A stretch of DNA of 64,000 bases, from contig JAHNEJ010003341.1 of the NCBI GenBank assembly GCA_022559845.1, positions 1 to 64,000 of the forward strand. The letters are read 5' to 3'. Under the pieces are notes generated by a model that did not search any database, was not told where the DNA came from, and saw nothing but the letters and a program-made list of their open reading frames with translations. This document shows, in pieces, positions 32,266-43,762 of the stretch (the stretch's first letter is position 1; each line of letters begins with the position of its first letter). The DNA is from Amorphophallus konjac. Taxonomy: Eukaryota; Streptophyta; Magnoliopsida; Alismatales; Araceae. The position numbers and the translations under genes were made by a program.

Positions 32266-33641
32266 ACATCCGTCTGACGGCCCAACGCAGGCGCGTCAGA
32301 CGCTCGGTGCAAAATAGGACGTGACGCGCCAACCCTAGTACGTCACAGTCTCTGACGCGCCTAGCCTGGTGCGTCAGAAGACACGAAGAAAACAACCATG
32401 ACACACACCTCTAGGGGCGTCATAGTATGTAACGGACCACCTCTGGTGCGTTACGGTTGGGGATGTGTCAGCTATGACGCTCCCTCACAGGGGTGTCACA
32501 AGGTTCTGACGTGCCACCCGGGGTGCGTCACAGCCCTTGACCCCCAACGGTCAAAACCCAACGGTCAAATGCCAACGGTCGGATCGTCACCTGACGGTCC
32601 TACCTAGGTGCGCCACAACGTCCTGGCGGTCTATCATGGGACCGTCACACCCACGGACCACCATGTTGGCAAAACATCCCTGTGAGGCACCCACCTTGGG
32701 GCATCACAGGCTGTGACGGTCACTGGAAGGATCGTCACACCGACCGGACGGCAAAACGGCGTGAAACGCCCAAAAACACCAACCACGCCCCCATGCCTCC
32801 ATAGGAGAGGGGGAAAACAAGGGGGAAGCCCCCTAGGGACCCCTAGCATGCTTCTAGGCCATCAAAACGCCGAATCACGGCTCAAATCCATAGATCGAGC
32901 GAACTTTCCCCAAAACATGATTTTGCCCCAACCCGCTCGAAAACGCCCCTCTCGGCTCCCATTCGGCCTACAAATTGCGGGGGATGACGGGATGAGCATT
33001 GGGATTCGTCCCCCTACCTCAATGGAGCGAAAACTCCGCCGAATCGTTGCTGAATGGGATCGAGGAAGACGCTTTTAGAACCCTCGTTCCTCCACGAAAA
33101 CCCCGAGCTTTACGCCGCCACGATCACCTCGCCGTCGCCGTCGTCGCCACGCCGCCGCCCCGCGCCATCTGCAGCGGGAGGGGTTGCGCTGCGGTCTCGT
33201 CAAACGAAGAAGAGGAGAAGAGGGGGGCGCTCACGGTGGATCGGGGAGGAAGAAGAAAGAGGAGGAAGAAGAAGAAAGGTGGGGGAGAGAGAAAAAGGGA
33301 GGGTATTGATAGAAAATCCAAAAAATATCAAAAAATTAAAAATTACATTTCCGCGATCTTCGGAACGCACCGATCGCAACGGTACCACTCTCGCCCAAGT
33401 GAACGACCCGGTTCACCCACAACGAGAGTCCGAATGATTTGCCGGAACCCGTACCGGATATCAGAAAACATGCGGGGAAAAGTCACGGATGCACTCCGAG
33501 CCTCCGAAACAACTCCGGATCGCGCCGATCCGAACACGAAAGATGTCCGAAACGAAATTTTGGACACAACGGAGCCGGACACTCCAAGAAAGCAGATTCG
33601 GGACCCAGAAAGAAAGGATCCGAAAGGTCCAGGATATTACA
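32266..33641 (-). mobile_element. Old minus-strand LTR, right part
   Basis: Continuation of 8130-9265 after the inserted solo LTR. It holds a diverged GACGCGCC/GTGCGTCAC hairpin array (32270-32745), CATAGATCGAGCG and GCGAACTTTCCCC blocks as in the Tekay LTR, a GA-rich leader and the LTR start TGTAATATCC on the minus strand at 33641. No polypurine tract follows on the right, so it is either a 5' LTR or a solo LTR. Confidence 0.7.
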
Positions 33642-33649
33642 CCTACCAT

Positions 33650-34370
33650 CTCTGTGACCCCGCCTCCCACCTCTATCGAACCCCTTGCTATTCTACCCCC
33701 CCCACCCCCACCTTTGGCGACCCCGCCTCCCACCTCCGTTGAATCTCCCCTACTGCTCTGCCCCCTAACCCTCGACCACCTCTGACGATCCCACCTCCTA
33801 CGACCGCCTCTGTTGCTCCGCCCTCCCACCCCCTCACGCACCTCCGACAAAGCTCCCCCCTCTCCATTAGGGTTGTTCATAATTCGGTTCAAATCGAAAA
33901 ATCAAATCGAACCGTTCAGTTGGTTCGGTTTAAAGTCGAATTCGGTTTGGTTCGATTTCATAATGTGTGAAACCGAACCAAATCGAATAAATCAAATTTA
34001 TTATTTATATATTTTTATTCATATTATATAATATAAATATATGAAAAAAAATAAAAATTTAATTATATACATATAAAAGCATACAAAATATAACTATTTT
34101 TATTTTTATTTTATATACATATAAGTCATTAGATTTATATATATTATAATAAAATATGAAAATTCGATTTGAAACCGAACCAAGTTTGATTTGGTGAACA
34201 AATTCGGTTTGCTTCGATTTGAAAAAAAATGGTCTCAAATCGAACCAAATCGAACCATGTTCACCCCTACTCTCCGTACTACTTTGCCCCTCCACCTCGT
34301 CTCCCACCTCCGTCGAAATCTCCCCTACTATTCTGCCCTCCCACCCCTCGCCACCTTCGGCGAAGAGCTC
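33650..34370. repeat. C-rich minisatellite, about 63 bp period
   Basis: Repeats of CCTCCCACCTCCGTCGAA followed by CCCCTACTATTCTGCC and CCCTCGCCACCTCCGGCGA, recurring about every 63 bases (for example 33663, 33726, about 33789). The array is interrupted by the MITE at 33868-34269 and resumes after it. ORFs reading through it (Pro/Leu/Ser-rich) are not believable genes. Confidence 0.75.
33868..34269. mobile_element. hAT-type MITE, 402 bp
   Basis: Terminal inverted repeats TAGGGTTGTTCA (left) and TAGGGGTGAACA (right, reverse complement) with subterminal TTCGGTTCAAATCGAA-type repeats on both sides. The 8-bp flanks CTCTCCAT and CTCTCCGT match at seven of eight positions, as expected for hAT. The centre is very A/T-rich with no transposase. 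Confidence 0.8.
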
Positions 34371-34450
34371 TATCACGATGCGGTCGGCGGGGACGCTCAC
34401 ATCTCTCTCTCTCTCTGGTGTGAAGGAGAGGAACATTTTGATTATTTGAC

Positions 34451-35220
34451 TGTCACTTAATCGGAATATTAGAATCTTTGAGGAATATTTGAGACATCGA
34501 CGACGATAGCTAACTGTAATGACAATTTTTGTAAGTTTTTCAAGACAGTGAGATATATGTATTAATACATTTCCATGAGTGATATATTTATAATTTCTCC
34601 TATAATAATAATAATTTTATTATAAAAATCATTTTATTTTATAACCATTTCGTGTGAAAAAGGCCTCCGCTCTTCTACGTATGGGAGTAATTGCACTAGG
34701 CCAAGCTACATTAACTACATCTATGTTTAGGGCGCATTTGAGAACCCAATTCAATTAGCTCATGTCAGGATAATCCAACCATCGTACAAAACTGTTTTCA
34801 CATTAAGATTTGTAATGATTAAAAATATCAAGAAACTCCTTTATAACTGCATCTAAGATTCAAAGGGACATAAATCTTTTGTATCTATCTTCTCTCTCAT
34901 GATTTTTTTTTTATGCTCAACAGTCTAGACAACCATCAGATATTTGTTAAAAATTAAATCATGTCAGGGATCCGTTGGGTTCCACCCCAAATCTAAGTGT
35001 GATGGCGTGGATTAATAAAATTACGGAAGACACCATTATAGAATGAGTTGTATTAATTATTTTGTTATTTTTTATTTTTTCACGTTCACGTGAAATTATT
35101 TTGATGTGATGTTCACGTGATGTGAGAGTTAAATAAAAAATTATATAATAATAATATAAATTTTATTTCTTTTACTTTGAAGAGAAATAATTTATTTTTT
35201 AAAAATAAAAAAAAATATAA
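34451..35220. other. A/T-rich spacer
   Basis: No ORF, RNA gene or repeat structure that I recognise. A/T-rich runs near 35150-35220 may belong to a promoter region for the candidate exon that follows. Confidence 0.5.
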
Positions 35221-36236
35221 CACCGTTACGTGTAATTGGCAGGAGCAGGACTGTTGCGCGAAGCATTACTGTTCTGAAAGATGAGAAGTGACGCCCATGC
35301 AGAGAGAGAGAGAGAGAGAGAAGTAGCAAATGGAAACCACTCTATTCCCTTCTTCCGGAAAGGCAGTGCTCTACTCTTCTTCTCCGAGCCCGGCGCTCCC
35401 CCTCTTCTCCAGCTCCAACAACCCCCCCACCCCCCACCCGGCAACCACACCCCTTGCCCCTCCCCCTCGCCGTGCGGACCCGTCTGTCTTTCCCACATCC
35501 GGCGCCCCCCTCGGTCGGTCTTCCGTCCGTCAAAGCCCGAGCGACACTCTTCCTCCCTCTCTCCTTTTCTCTTCATTCGAGCAGCGTCCCCACCACCCAC
35601 CACCACCCTTATCTTCCCTGCTCCTTCTGCAGCAGCTGGAGGGAGAGGTGGCCCGGCACCACGGCCTCGTCTGGTGGCCGAGAGAGAGGGGAGGACGCAG
35701 TCGCACCCTGGCGTGGGCGCCGGAGGAGGGAAGGGGAAAATGAGACTTCGGCGGGGTCCCTTCCCTCCGTCGAAGGTGCCGAGTAGGCTAAGGCGGCCGC
35801 TCGCAGAGGCAGGTAGGGCATGCATGTCTTTCTTTTCAGAGGATTGGTCAGTTATTGGATTTTCGTTCGCCTTGGTTTGGGGAAATTTCCCGAGGGTTTC
35901 GACTGGTTTATGTGGCGTTTGAATTTGAGAACACCTTTCCCCCCCTTCGGGTTGGCACTATTTGCTCTTGTTTAGATGGTTTTAGGGTTGAGGTTCTTGG
36001 GGTTTGGTTCGTCTCAAGGTGGCGGACCGACGTGGGGGGCCAAGGGTTGAGAATATATTTCAGTTGGTGTATTCGATGTAGAATTTGGAAATTTCTGCTG
36101 CTTTTGGGATCGGTGTATTTGGGGAGTTTTCTTTTCTTTTCTTCTTCTTTTTTTCTTAACTTAAATTGGTGCTTTCTGTTCTTTCTTTGATGGTTTTAGG
36201 GTTTAGGGTTGAGGTTTCTGGGGTTTGGTTTATCTC
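35221..36236 (+). other. Candidate host first exon and start of an intron
   Basis: Base composition changes sharply: a GA microsatellite (35301-35320), then about 430 bases of GC-rich sequence, followed from about 35850 by T-rich sequence with TTTAGGGTTGAGG motifs that resemble a plant 5' intron. One frame at 35330-35743 starts METTLFPSSGKAVLYSSSPS, rich in Ser, Thr and Ala with few acidic residues, as in plastid transit peptides, but two other frames are also open. The rest of any gene would lie right of the retroelement at 36237-44128, and I see no matching exons there. It may be a true first exon, an untranslated exon or a dead fragment. Confidence 0.3.
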
Positions 36237-36612
36237 TGTTGTGGATGAAGCTGCTGCAGGTAGTCGCTCTGAGCTCTAATGGCTACCGCATAGTGGATCT
36301 AAGTCAAAACAGAGGACCGTTCTTGTGGTTCTGGAGGAGTAACAGGGAAGAACAGAGACGAAGATGAAGAAGAACAGGAAGAACAGAGTAGAGGAGGGAG
36401 AAGGGAAGGGTAGTGGGCCTCGAGGGCCACTGTCCTCCAGAGGAAAGATTGCAAGAGAGTCCAAGATTACAAGCCAACAATTCTGATCCCCTTTCCCCTG
36501 CCTCTCGCGTCCCTTTTATAGCCAAATAGGAGACCGGAGTTAACAGACTCAAACTAACAGACTTAATAGAAAACAATGGCTAACAACTGCTCAAACCACT
36601 CTATACCTAACA
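36237..36612 (-). mobile_element. 3' LTR of the gene-capturing element
   Basis: 376 bases. It includes a minus-strand TATA box (GGCTATAAAAGGG at about 36512-36524). By eye it is about 90 percent or more identical to the partner LTR, with indels near 36360-36410. Confidence 0.85.
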
Positions 36613-36632
36613 CTACTCCCCCCTTAAAATCG
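36613..36632 (-). other. Polypurine tract of the gene-capturing element
   Basis: The minus strand reads TTTTAAGGGGGGAGTAG immediately before the 3' LTR. Confidence 0.8.
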
Positions 36633-36666
36633 ACCTTGTCCTCAAGGTCGAGCAAAATGAAGAAAA

Positions 36667-37029
36667 CTAGAGCATCATCAAGGATAGGCCTGCATGCTTC
36701 TTCATTTTCCCATGACCGGAGCCAAATGAACCAGATGAAGCCTCTGAGAGACCATCCACGCAAGCTTTTCCCTTTGACATCTTCTTCCATTTGCTCATGG
36801 TCGATGGAACTTGCAGCGGAAGTAACTCCTCTCGAGAGAAGTGCATCTGTCTGGTCAATATCTTATGCAGCTGCTCATTCAGTTCAATTGCTTGGGACAC
36901 CACCTTCTCATCCCGTGAGGTCATTACAAGATGCGTAACACGGTGCTTCTTAAATGAACATTGCTTCACAAGATCCAACGTAAATTCATCACTTGCTCCC
37001 TCAGGATCTGGAGAATCCAAAGCGTCCAA
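36667..37029 (-). pseudogene. Captured TOM1-like (GAT domain) gene fragment
   Basis: The 120-residue frame starts with [20 protein letters not shown] and continues [20 protein letters not shown] and [11 protein letters not shown]. This is the pattern of the GAT domain of plant TOM1-like proteins, ubiquitin-binding adaptors that sort membrane cargo. From about residue 65 the sequence no longer follows that family and becomes Ser/Lys/Gly-rich. No VHS domain is present, so it is a partial copy. It lies in the sense orientation of the retroelement, between the polypurine tract and the hydrolase fragment, which points to capture by the element. The family match is from memory of the motif, not from a search. 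Confidence 0.55.
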
Positions 37030-37189
37030 TACTAACGTAGAATCTCCAAAACACTCGCAGCCTTGTGAACGATACTCGAGTCAGGAACGATCTGTGCAGC
37101 TGACTATTTTGTGACTCCCTCAATTTTTAAGATGACAGATTCCTGATTGGGCAGACTATCCATAGGTGCCGTTGAAGCAGGATTTTGAG

Positions 37190-37610
37190 GAACATCTGAG
37201 TGTTGAGAATGGGCTGTCAAGTATCATTCCTGCAATTGGTGGATCTTCAGCTCCATACATTAAACTGGTTATAGCACCCATGGAGCCTCCCCATAAGCCA
37301 ATGCAAGATACATTTCCATCAGTTCGCAAATAGTTGACAACAACCCTCAGATCATCCTTTTCATTCCATCTTAAAGTGACATGTTCTCCTTCTGATAGTC
37401 TTGAAAGTCCAACGTGAACACAGTAATATTTGATGGCAACAAGATAATAGTAGCTTCACTAGTATCAGCCTTGCAGCCACTGTTCCCATGGCAGTATATT
37501 GCATAGGGAATTGCCCTACTTTCAGGACCCGAGAGAGGCACATAACCACCAAAATAACAGCTGCCAATAGAATACCCACATGGTTCCATAGGAAATGAAC
37601 ATGGATTCAC
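37190..37610 (-). pseudogene. Captured alpha/beta-hydrolase gene fragment
   Basis: Two frames together give a plant serine-hydrolase (S33-like) signature. The first (37610 downward) has AIYCHGNSGCKADTSEATII and LLPSNITVFTLDF. After a small deletion at about 37400 the other frame has NEKDDLRVVVNYLRTDGNVS, then IGLWGGSMGAITSLMYGAED with the GxSxG nucleophile motif, then DSPFS. Homology stops after DSPFS, near where an exon boundary is plausible. The His-Gly oxyanion motif and the nucleophile Ser are visible. The acid and His of the triad would be further downstream and are absent. It is a broken partial copy inside a retroelement, in sense orientation. Confidence 0.7.
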
Positions 37611-37792
37611 ATCTTGATGCCTAGCAGCAGATGAGCCAAGTTCAAAGCTCAGACCTAGCTTGTCACTACATCAGGCAACAAGTAGGCAGAATGCAACTGA
37701 AGCCAATTGATAAAGTTCATTAGCCTGAGATGAAAGACTTATCAGAAGCTTAAGACATGGCGGTGACTTGGGTGGTGGGCGAAGTCCATGAT

Positions 37793-37800
37793 TTCCCATG
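37793..37800 (+). repeat. hAT target duplication, left
   Basis: TTCCCATG, identical to 42939-42946. Confidence 0.95.
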
Positions 37801-37814
37801 CAAGGATGGCAAAC

Positions 37815-37900
37815 TCGGTTTCGGACTCGGTTTCGCCCGGGTCCGAAACCGATACGACTCGGTATCGGTTTCGGTTTCGGCCGAAACCGGCCGAAACCCA
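37815..37900. repeat. Subterminal repeats, left end of hAT
   Basis: Dense copies of CGGTTTCGG and CCGAAACC. A matching cluster lies at about 42709-42830 near the right end. Confidence 0.8.
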
Positions 37901-38169
37901 GATAAAAGGTTAAAAAAATTAAATTAATTCTAAAAATTCTGATAAAAATCATAAAAAATATAAATAATCACTTAAAATCACAAAAATCATTACACATGCA
38001 TTTGACTGTATAAGTTAGTGCAATAATCTTGAAGTAGACAACTACAAAAATTGAACTTCAAACATTGAACATGTGAAAGTTAAAGTAATATTCCATTGTA
38101 CATTAATACAAACAGTACAATAAACCAAATTAGACAAAATAAATGTTACAAAAATTCATTGATTCTTAC

Positions 38170-41100
38170 CTAATATGGATAATAATTGCTAGAATAACCT
38201 TCTCCCTCATCGTCTGGCCCTTGACGTTGATACCCATAACCAAGTTGCACGTTTGGTCTATATTCACTATAACCAAACAATGAGGTAGCCAAGTCCTGCA
38301 TCCCTCTTTGGATCCCTCTTGGAGTGTTTGGTTGGCTTGAGCCGAATCCAGTATCAGCATAAGAATCTTGAGGATGAGAAGAGGAACTGGCCGGATGGAA
38401 GTTGAATGATGGTTCATAACCCCACGACCCATAAATCACTGCCTCTTGTTGGCCACCTCCATAACCTGATGGATGCCCATATTGACTCTGTGACTCATGT
38501 CCTCCTTCACCCTGACTGTATCCTCTGCTTGTGTCTGCGTGGAAGGAGGAAGGACCACCAACATCCCCACCGCCAGTAGTAGCACCTGTAGCACCTGGCA
38601 CATACGAAAATATAGAATTTATCTCATACCAAAACATAATCTGATTCGAACTGATAATAAGAATTTAAGTTACTTTCAAAAACAAAAAATCAAAGGATCA
38701 CGAAACAGTCTCCAGTCGCCTTTTGGCCTTTGGGGATGCTTTTTCCTGTGCCGGTGTGCTTTCTTCTTGCACCTTGACATGAATCTTGTTCCCTTTGGCG
38801 TGTGCCTCAAATAAATCTACTTCAACTGCTCAATTGCCGGGTCCTCTCGAGCAGCAACATTTGTTCTCTCAGTTTGCCCATGCACTGATGTACTTCTTCT
38901 TAAGGATGTAGGTGCCTTGCCCATTCTAGGAGTGACTGGCATGCTATATGAGTCGGAGTGTCTAGCTGGCTGAAAATCATGCTGCTCCTCAGTGTCCTCA
39001 ACAATCCTAGACATGTGGGCATGAGTATCTCTGGCCCTCTTTGATTTTCTTCTTAATTCGGGATCTCTTTGCTCATCTTCATCTAGTATGCTCTCTGTCC
39101 ATCTTCTATCATCATCATCAAAAACGGGTTCATCAACCTGCTCTCGTGTCTCCACCTAAGACTGCAACGGATTCTCGTCATCAAATAAGGCATCTACATT
39201 AATTTCTGCGGCGGCATCCCCGGCGGCGCGTTTGTCTCGCAGCTGTTGTCTTAACCTCATATTCTTTATTCTCAACCTCATATTGTAGTGGCAGTACACT
39301 AATTTCTCTAACCGTTCAGCTTTTAGTCGATTGCGAACCTTCGAGTGTATAAGGCTGAACGTGCTCCAATTTCTTTCACATTGGCTTGCCGATGTTGTTT
39401 GACTGAGCACCCTAACTGCAATGAAAGCCAATGCATTGCTGCCCACATCTCGGTTGTTCACCATTATTCACCAGTCAGCTGTTCCACCAACTATAAACAA
39501 ATGCATTTTAGTTGTAGAAATATATATTCATCAGGTTAAGAAATCCAAAAAATAAAATATACCTGGGCTCACTCTTCCCACAGCGTATTGCAATTGGGAG
39601 TCAGCATATGTCCCAGTCCTCATTCTGTAATGGTTCATCTACAAACATAAAGTAATACATTAACATAACTACTTAAATAAATTCTATACATGTTATTGAA
39701 AGTATCAAATAAAGGCGAACCTCTACTTCGGCCTCTAGTCTCTTTTCTGGATTCCTCGATAAATGACCAATGACTTTTAAAGTCCCTTGAAGCACCTCGC
39801 CATCAACATGTGCATCGGCACCGTACATAAATCGAGGGTTGAGGAAATAACCTACATTTGTGTATAATTAACTAAATGAAATTTATAAAATAACATAAAG
39901 ACATTACCCCAATTTCAGTACAATTAATCACTCACCAGCTGCATGCAAGTCGTGGTGTAATGTGTTGTCCCATCTCTGGTCAATAATTTTCCACCATTTT
40001 GCATAATGTCTGGGAAGGGAATGCTGCAACTCCAATTTGGCACGGTCCATGGCCTCGTACAGATAGTCCATATCATTCTTCTCATCGCCATCCACCATTC
40101 TTAGGACCTTCACGAGGGGTGTGACTACTTTCAAGTACCGTGACACCCTGTCCCAGAATTTGTTGTCGTCCATGACGTGACAGACATCCAGATAATCCAT
40201 CTGTGCATCAACTGTGCCCTTGTCGATGTAGTCCCGCAGGGCATTGTGGTACATGAAAGCTTTCAGCTCATTCTTGTATCTGTGCAGATAAATGAAATTT
40301 GAAACTGTATCAACTGTTACATATCAGTAAGGATAAAGTATCAAGAATTGAGATCAATCTTATACTTGTGCAAAGACTCCAAAGAAATAAAATTGGAAGC
40401 AAATCTGGTTGGGCCTGCACGGATGATATCTCGCCCTCCACTGACATGCGCCCTGAACATATTTAGTATCCTAGGATGGCCATAGATATACTGTGTGACT
40501 TTTTGTGCCTTGTCAATTGTCTTCTTCACATGCTTTTCCTTCCCTATGTCTTCAAGCATCAGATCCATACAATGTGCTGCACATGGGAGCCAATATAAAT
40601 GACTGCGCTTCTGCATCAATTTCTTCCCTGCAACCTTGCAACTGGCTTCATTATCAGTCACCACCTGCACAACATTCTCCTCTCCAATTTGTTCTACCAT
40701 GCCATCCATCAAATGAAACAAATAATTTGCATTCTTTTCATAATCTGATGCATCAACTGATTTCACAAACAGTGTACCTTCGATGCCATAGACCAAAAAG
40801 TTTATCATGGACTTCTTCGTGGTACCAGTCCAACCATCACACATGATGGTACATCCTCTCTCCACCCATATATGCTTGAAGCTTTCAACCCAATCATGGA
40901 GCTCCTCAACCTCTCCCTCAAGGCCACGCCCGTATATGTCTCGACGTGAGGGGGCCTTCAAGCTAGGGCCAGCATCTGCTATGGCATCTATCATAGGTTG
41001 GAAATATTCACTTGAAGCTGCATGTGCAGGGACACCTGCATGAAAAAACCATTTGCAGATAGATTTAAATGCATGCCCTGCAACTTCTGCTGATTTTTTG

Positions 41101-41654
41101 ACCCCTCTCAATACAGACTTGATTTTAGGTTGTGTAGCCTGGGGCCTTCTTTGGAGATAGCTGTCCATGGGACCTGTTCCCTGCATATGTGGGGCAGCAC
41201 CAACGTCAAGACGTCGTGCAGCTGTACTCTCATAGGTCCCTGAACCCATGGCTCCCTTCCCTTTCCTTCGAGCGGCTTGTTCACGCTCCCTTGCTTCAGT
41301 CAGCTCTGGATCAGAATCCTCAGTGCCTTCCTCATCATCATCCCTCCTAACCCTTCTGCCAGAAATCTCCTCAGCAATTTCAGCCTCATCCTCAGCCCTT
41401 TGTTGCACCCTCTCCCTTTTCCCCAGAAGGTACTGGCGCATCTCTTCTCGCACCTCTCGGGGACAGTGGTCACATTGTCTCACCTCTCCTCGTACCCCTG
41501 CCAAATGTTGTTTTCCTCTGATTATTCCGCCATGCATATCTCTACCACATTAATTGCATTTCACCTTTCTTCTCTTAGCATCAACTAAGGTCAGGTGGGC
41601 CCACCCCTGATCCTCCTGCCCTTGTTGCTCCTGTGTTTGCTGACGTCTAGGCAT
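38170..41654 (-). pseudogene. hAT transposase gene, BED/DUF659/hATC, three nonsense codons
   Basis: Catalyses cut-and-paste transposition. Gene model on the minus strand: exon 1 from ATG 41654 to 40366; introns 40365-40280, 39935-39852 and 39720-39639 and 39562 to about 39490 have GT-AG ends; exons 40279-39936, 39851-39721, 39638-39563 and about 39489-38817, and a last exon about 38597-38170 rich in Gly/Tyr/Ser. Domains: a BED-type zinc finger (residues of about 18-60, WAHLTLVDAKRRKVKCN), DUF659/hAT core (SICKWFFHAGVPAHAA, CDGWTGTTKKSMINF, VVQVVTDNEASCKVAG) and the C-terminal dimerisation block (SASQCERNWSTFSLIHSKVR). In-frame stops: TAA 41550-41552 between the first two finger cysteines, TGA 39468-39470 (ADW then stop), TAG 39156-39158. 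Otherwise the frame is intact. The last exon junction is not resolved. Confidence 0.85.
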
Positions 41655-41724
41655 GATGTTACATTATGACAGTCAAAGACAATCTCTTGTAAGTACAATG
41701 AAAAAAGGCAATTGAACATGAAAG

Positions 41725-42290
41725 AGCTCCAAATTAGTCAATGAAGCTTAATTGAGCTTCAATTGTGGGTAATAAAGTCGAATTAGACGAAAGTCCCAAT
41801 TTTTATGAGGTAATTAAGCCCTAATTACCAAATAACCCTTAATGGCCCTTCATAAAAATGACATCCCAGCATGATCCCACCCCAAATTCATCAATCAAAC
41901 TTAATTAACCTTCAATTGTAGCTAGGGAACTCGAATTAGACAAAAGTCTCAATTTTTTGAACTAATTAAGTCGTAATTACTAATTAAGCCCTAATTACCC
42001 CTCATAAAAATATAATCCCAGCATGATCCCATCCCAAATTCGTCAATGAAACTTAATTAACCTTCAATTGTGACTAAGAAACTCGAATTAGACAAAAGCC
42101 TCAATTTTTATGAACTAATTAAGCCTTAATTACTAATTAAGCCCTAATTACCCTTCATAAAAATATAATCCCAGCATGAAGGCACCCCAAATTCGTCAAT
42201 GAAACTTATCTATCCTTCAATTGTGGCTAAGAAAGTCGAATTAGATGAAAGCCCCAAATTTTTTGCATGAATTAGGGCTTCATTAGCTAT
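41725..42290. repeat. 153-bp tandem repeat, four copies, in hAT 5' region
   Basis: CTTCAATTGT recurs at 41757, 41910, 42062 and 42215, with long matching stretches between (AATTAAGCCCTAATTACC, CAGCATGATCCCA). It lies just upstream of the transposase start, in the presumed promoter or leader. Confidence 0.85.
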
Positions 42291-42539
42291 TACCCTCCTT
42301 GCTCACCCCAAAATTTTGACCCATTCGTCAATAACACAACAAAACAATCCAACCCTAAATTATGACAGTCAAAATAACCTAAAACAAAACAATCAAACTC
42401 TAAATTATGACAGCCAAAATTTTACCCTTCTTGATGAATGATCCTTCAAGCTGGCTAGCTGCGTTTCCCTCTCCCTGCCACCACACCGTGTAGCTGGCTT
42501 CTCCTGTCCACCTCCAGCAGCAGTCGCAACAGCCAGCCA

Positions 42540-42700
42540 CCTCGCGGGCGCAACAGCAGTAGCAGGCAGCAGCGGCTCGCAGCGGCCACCTCTTGCAGGC
42601 ACGCGCGCGCAGCAGCAGCGGCAGGCAGGGCCGGCCGGCAGCAGCGGCAGGCAGGGCCGGCAGCAGCGGCAGGCAGCAGCGTAGGGCCGCAGGCACAGTG
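42540..42700. repeat. GCAGCAGCGGCAGG repeats
   Basis: Imperfect repeats of AGCAGCGGCAGGCAGGGCCGG in the leader side of the hAT gene. The ORFs through it are Ala/Arg-rich and not believable as genes. Confidence 0.75.
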
Positions 42701-42938
42701 GGGGAGAGGGTTTCGGCTGAGGCCGGTGGGTTTCGACTGAGAATGATCGGGTGGGGGGGGGGACTCAAGTTCACGGGGGTTTCGGTTTCGGGCGAAACCA
42801 GTATCGGTTTCGCCCGAAACCGATACACTTATACCGTTTCGTTGAGCTACAGTGATCAGTGTGGTTTTATAAGTGCATTTATTTTAAAATATAAACTTTT
42901 TTGTGAAAAGTAAATTACAACCGAAACTGCCAACAATG

Positions 42939-42946
42939 TTCCCATG
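42939..42946 (+). repeat. hAT target duplication, right
   Basis: TTCCCATG, matching 37793-37800. Confidence 0.95.
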
Positions 42947-43762
42947 ACCAGGGGTATCGTATGGGACATTTCATCAAACAGTTAGTGATCAATAAGTGAA
43001 ACAGGGCATGGCAGGAGATCCATCACGTACTGCTGCAGCTGGGAATTCAGAACAAACAAGGTGGTTTCATTGGCCGATTTTGGGGTGTTCGGATCAACAA
43101 GAACATCAGCGACTGGAGCAGAAGCAACAGTCGACTTGGGTTGGGGTTCTTGATTGATCTTGACACAAGATCAGACTGGGTGTAAACCAAACGTTCATTG
43201 ATATCAATCAAACCAGAAGATGGAGATAAACTGATGTCCTTGGAAGCAAAGGGCAATATATAACAAAAATTTAGCGCAGAAGCTCCAAGAACAATAGAAC
43301 TTGGAATGCTCTTTGATTTTGTAGCACATGGATCTTGTGGCCCATGGGGTTGCACCAAGACAACGGGGACGAAGGAGCCATCTGAGGCAATGCCATCTCA
43401 GACATGGGGGATGTCACGATCTCCCTTGCAGGTGGCTCTGTACCGTTGCCATTTAGGACATCATGACTACAGAGGCGTTCATGGGAGCATCGACAACCTC
43501 AGTCAGCTGGGACCTCACAAGAACAACAGAAAATCTTCAGCGTTTGAGTTGGGACATTGTGGCAAGTGGATATTGAGGCCGGACAATAGGAGAAACACCA
43601 AAGTGATCTTCCAGAGCTTGGATTCTGGACTTCAGATCCGAGAATTCCTCATGGAGAGTGGTGATTACCAGATCTTTGAGCCAGATCTTGAAGGAGGGAA
43701 GAACTTCAGATTCCATGGAAGAAAAAGGTGAGGCGGTGCTTGGAGTGGGCTCAAACACCATT
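42947..43762 (-). other. 5' interior of the gene-capturing element
   Basis: After the LTR on the minus strand comes TGGTGTTTGAGCCC (43760-43747), similar to an initiator-Met primer site and overlapping the ATG of a 74-residue frame (43537-43761; MVFEPTPSTASPF, ending in LKSRIQALEDHFG). That frame might be a gag remnant, since short coiled segments of this type occur before gag domains, but no capsid domain follows. The remaining ORFs are not recognised. Confidence 0.4.

Larger units (their letters stand above)
37801..42938 (-). mobile_element. hAT transposon, near-complete, 5.1 kb
   Basis: A perfect 8-bp target duplication (TTCCCATG) flanks an element whose ends read CAAGGATGGC (left) and CATTGTTGGC (right, reverse complement). 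Both ends carry many copies of the subterminal motif CGGTTTCGG and its complement CCGAAACC, likely transposase-binding sites. The interior encodes a hAT transposase on the minus strand. It inserted into the gene-capturing retroelement, so it is younger than that element. Confidence 0.93.

Noticed and set aside
35281..35922. 213-residue Pro/Ser/Arg-rich ORF as a complete gene
   Set aside because: Three overlapping frames are open because of GC-rich sequence. At best this is a first exon, recorded as such with low confidence.
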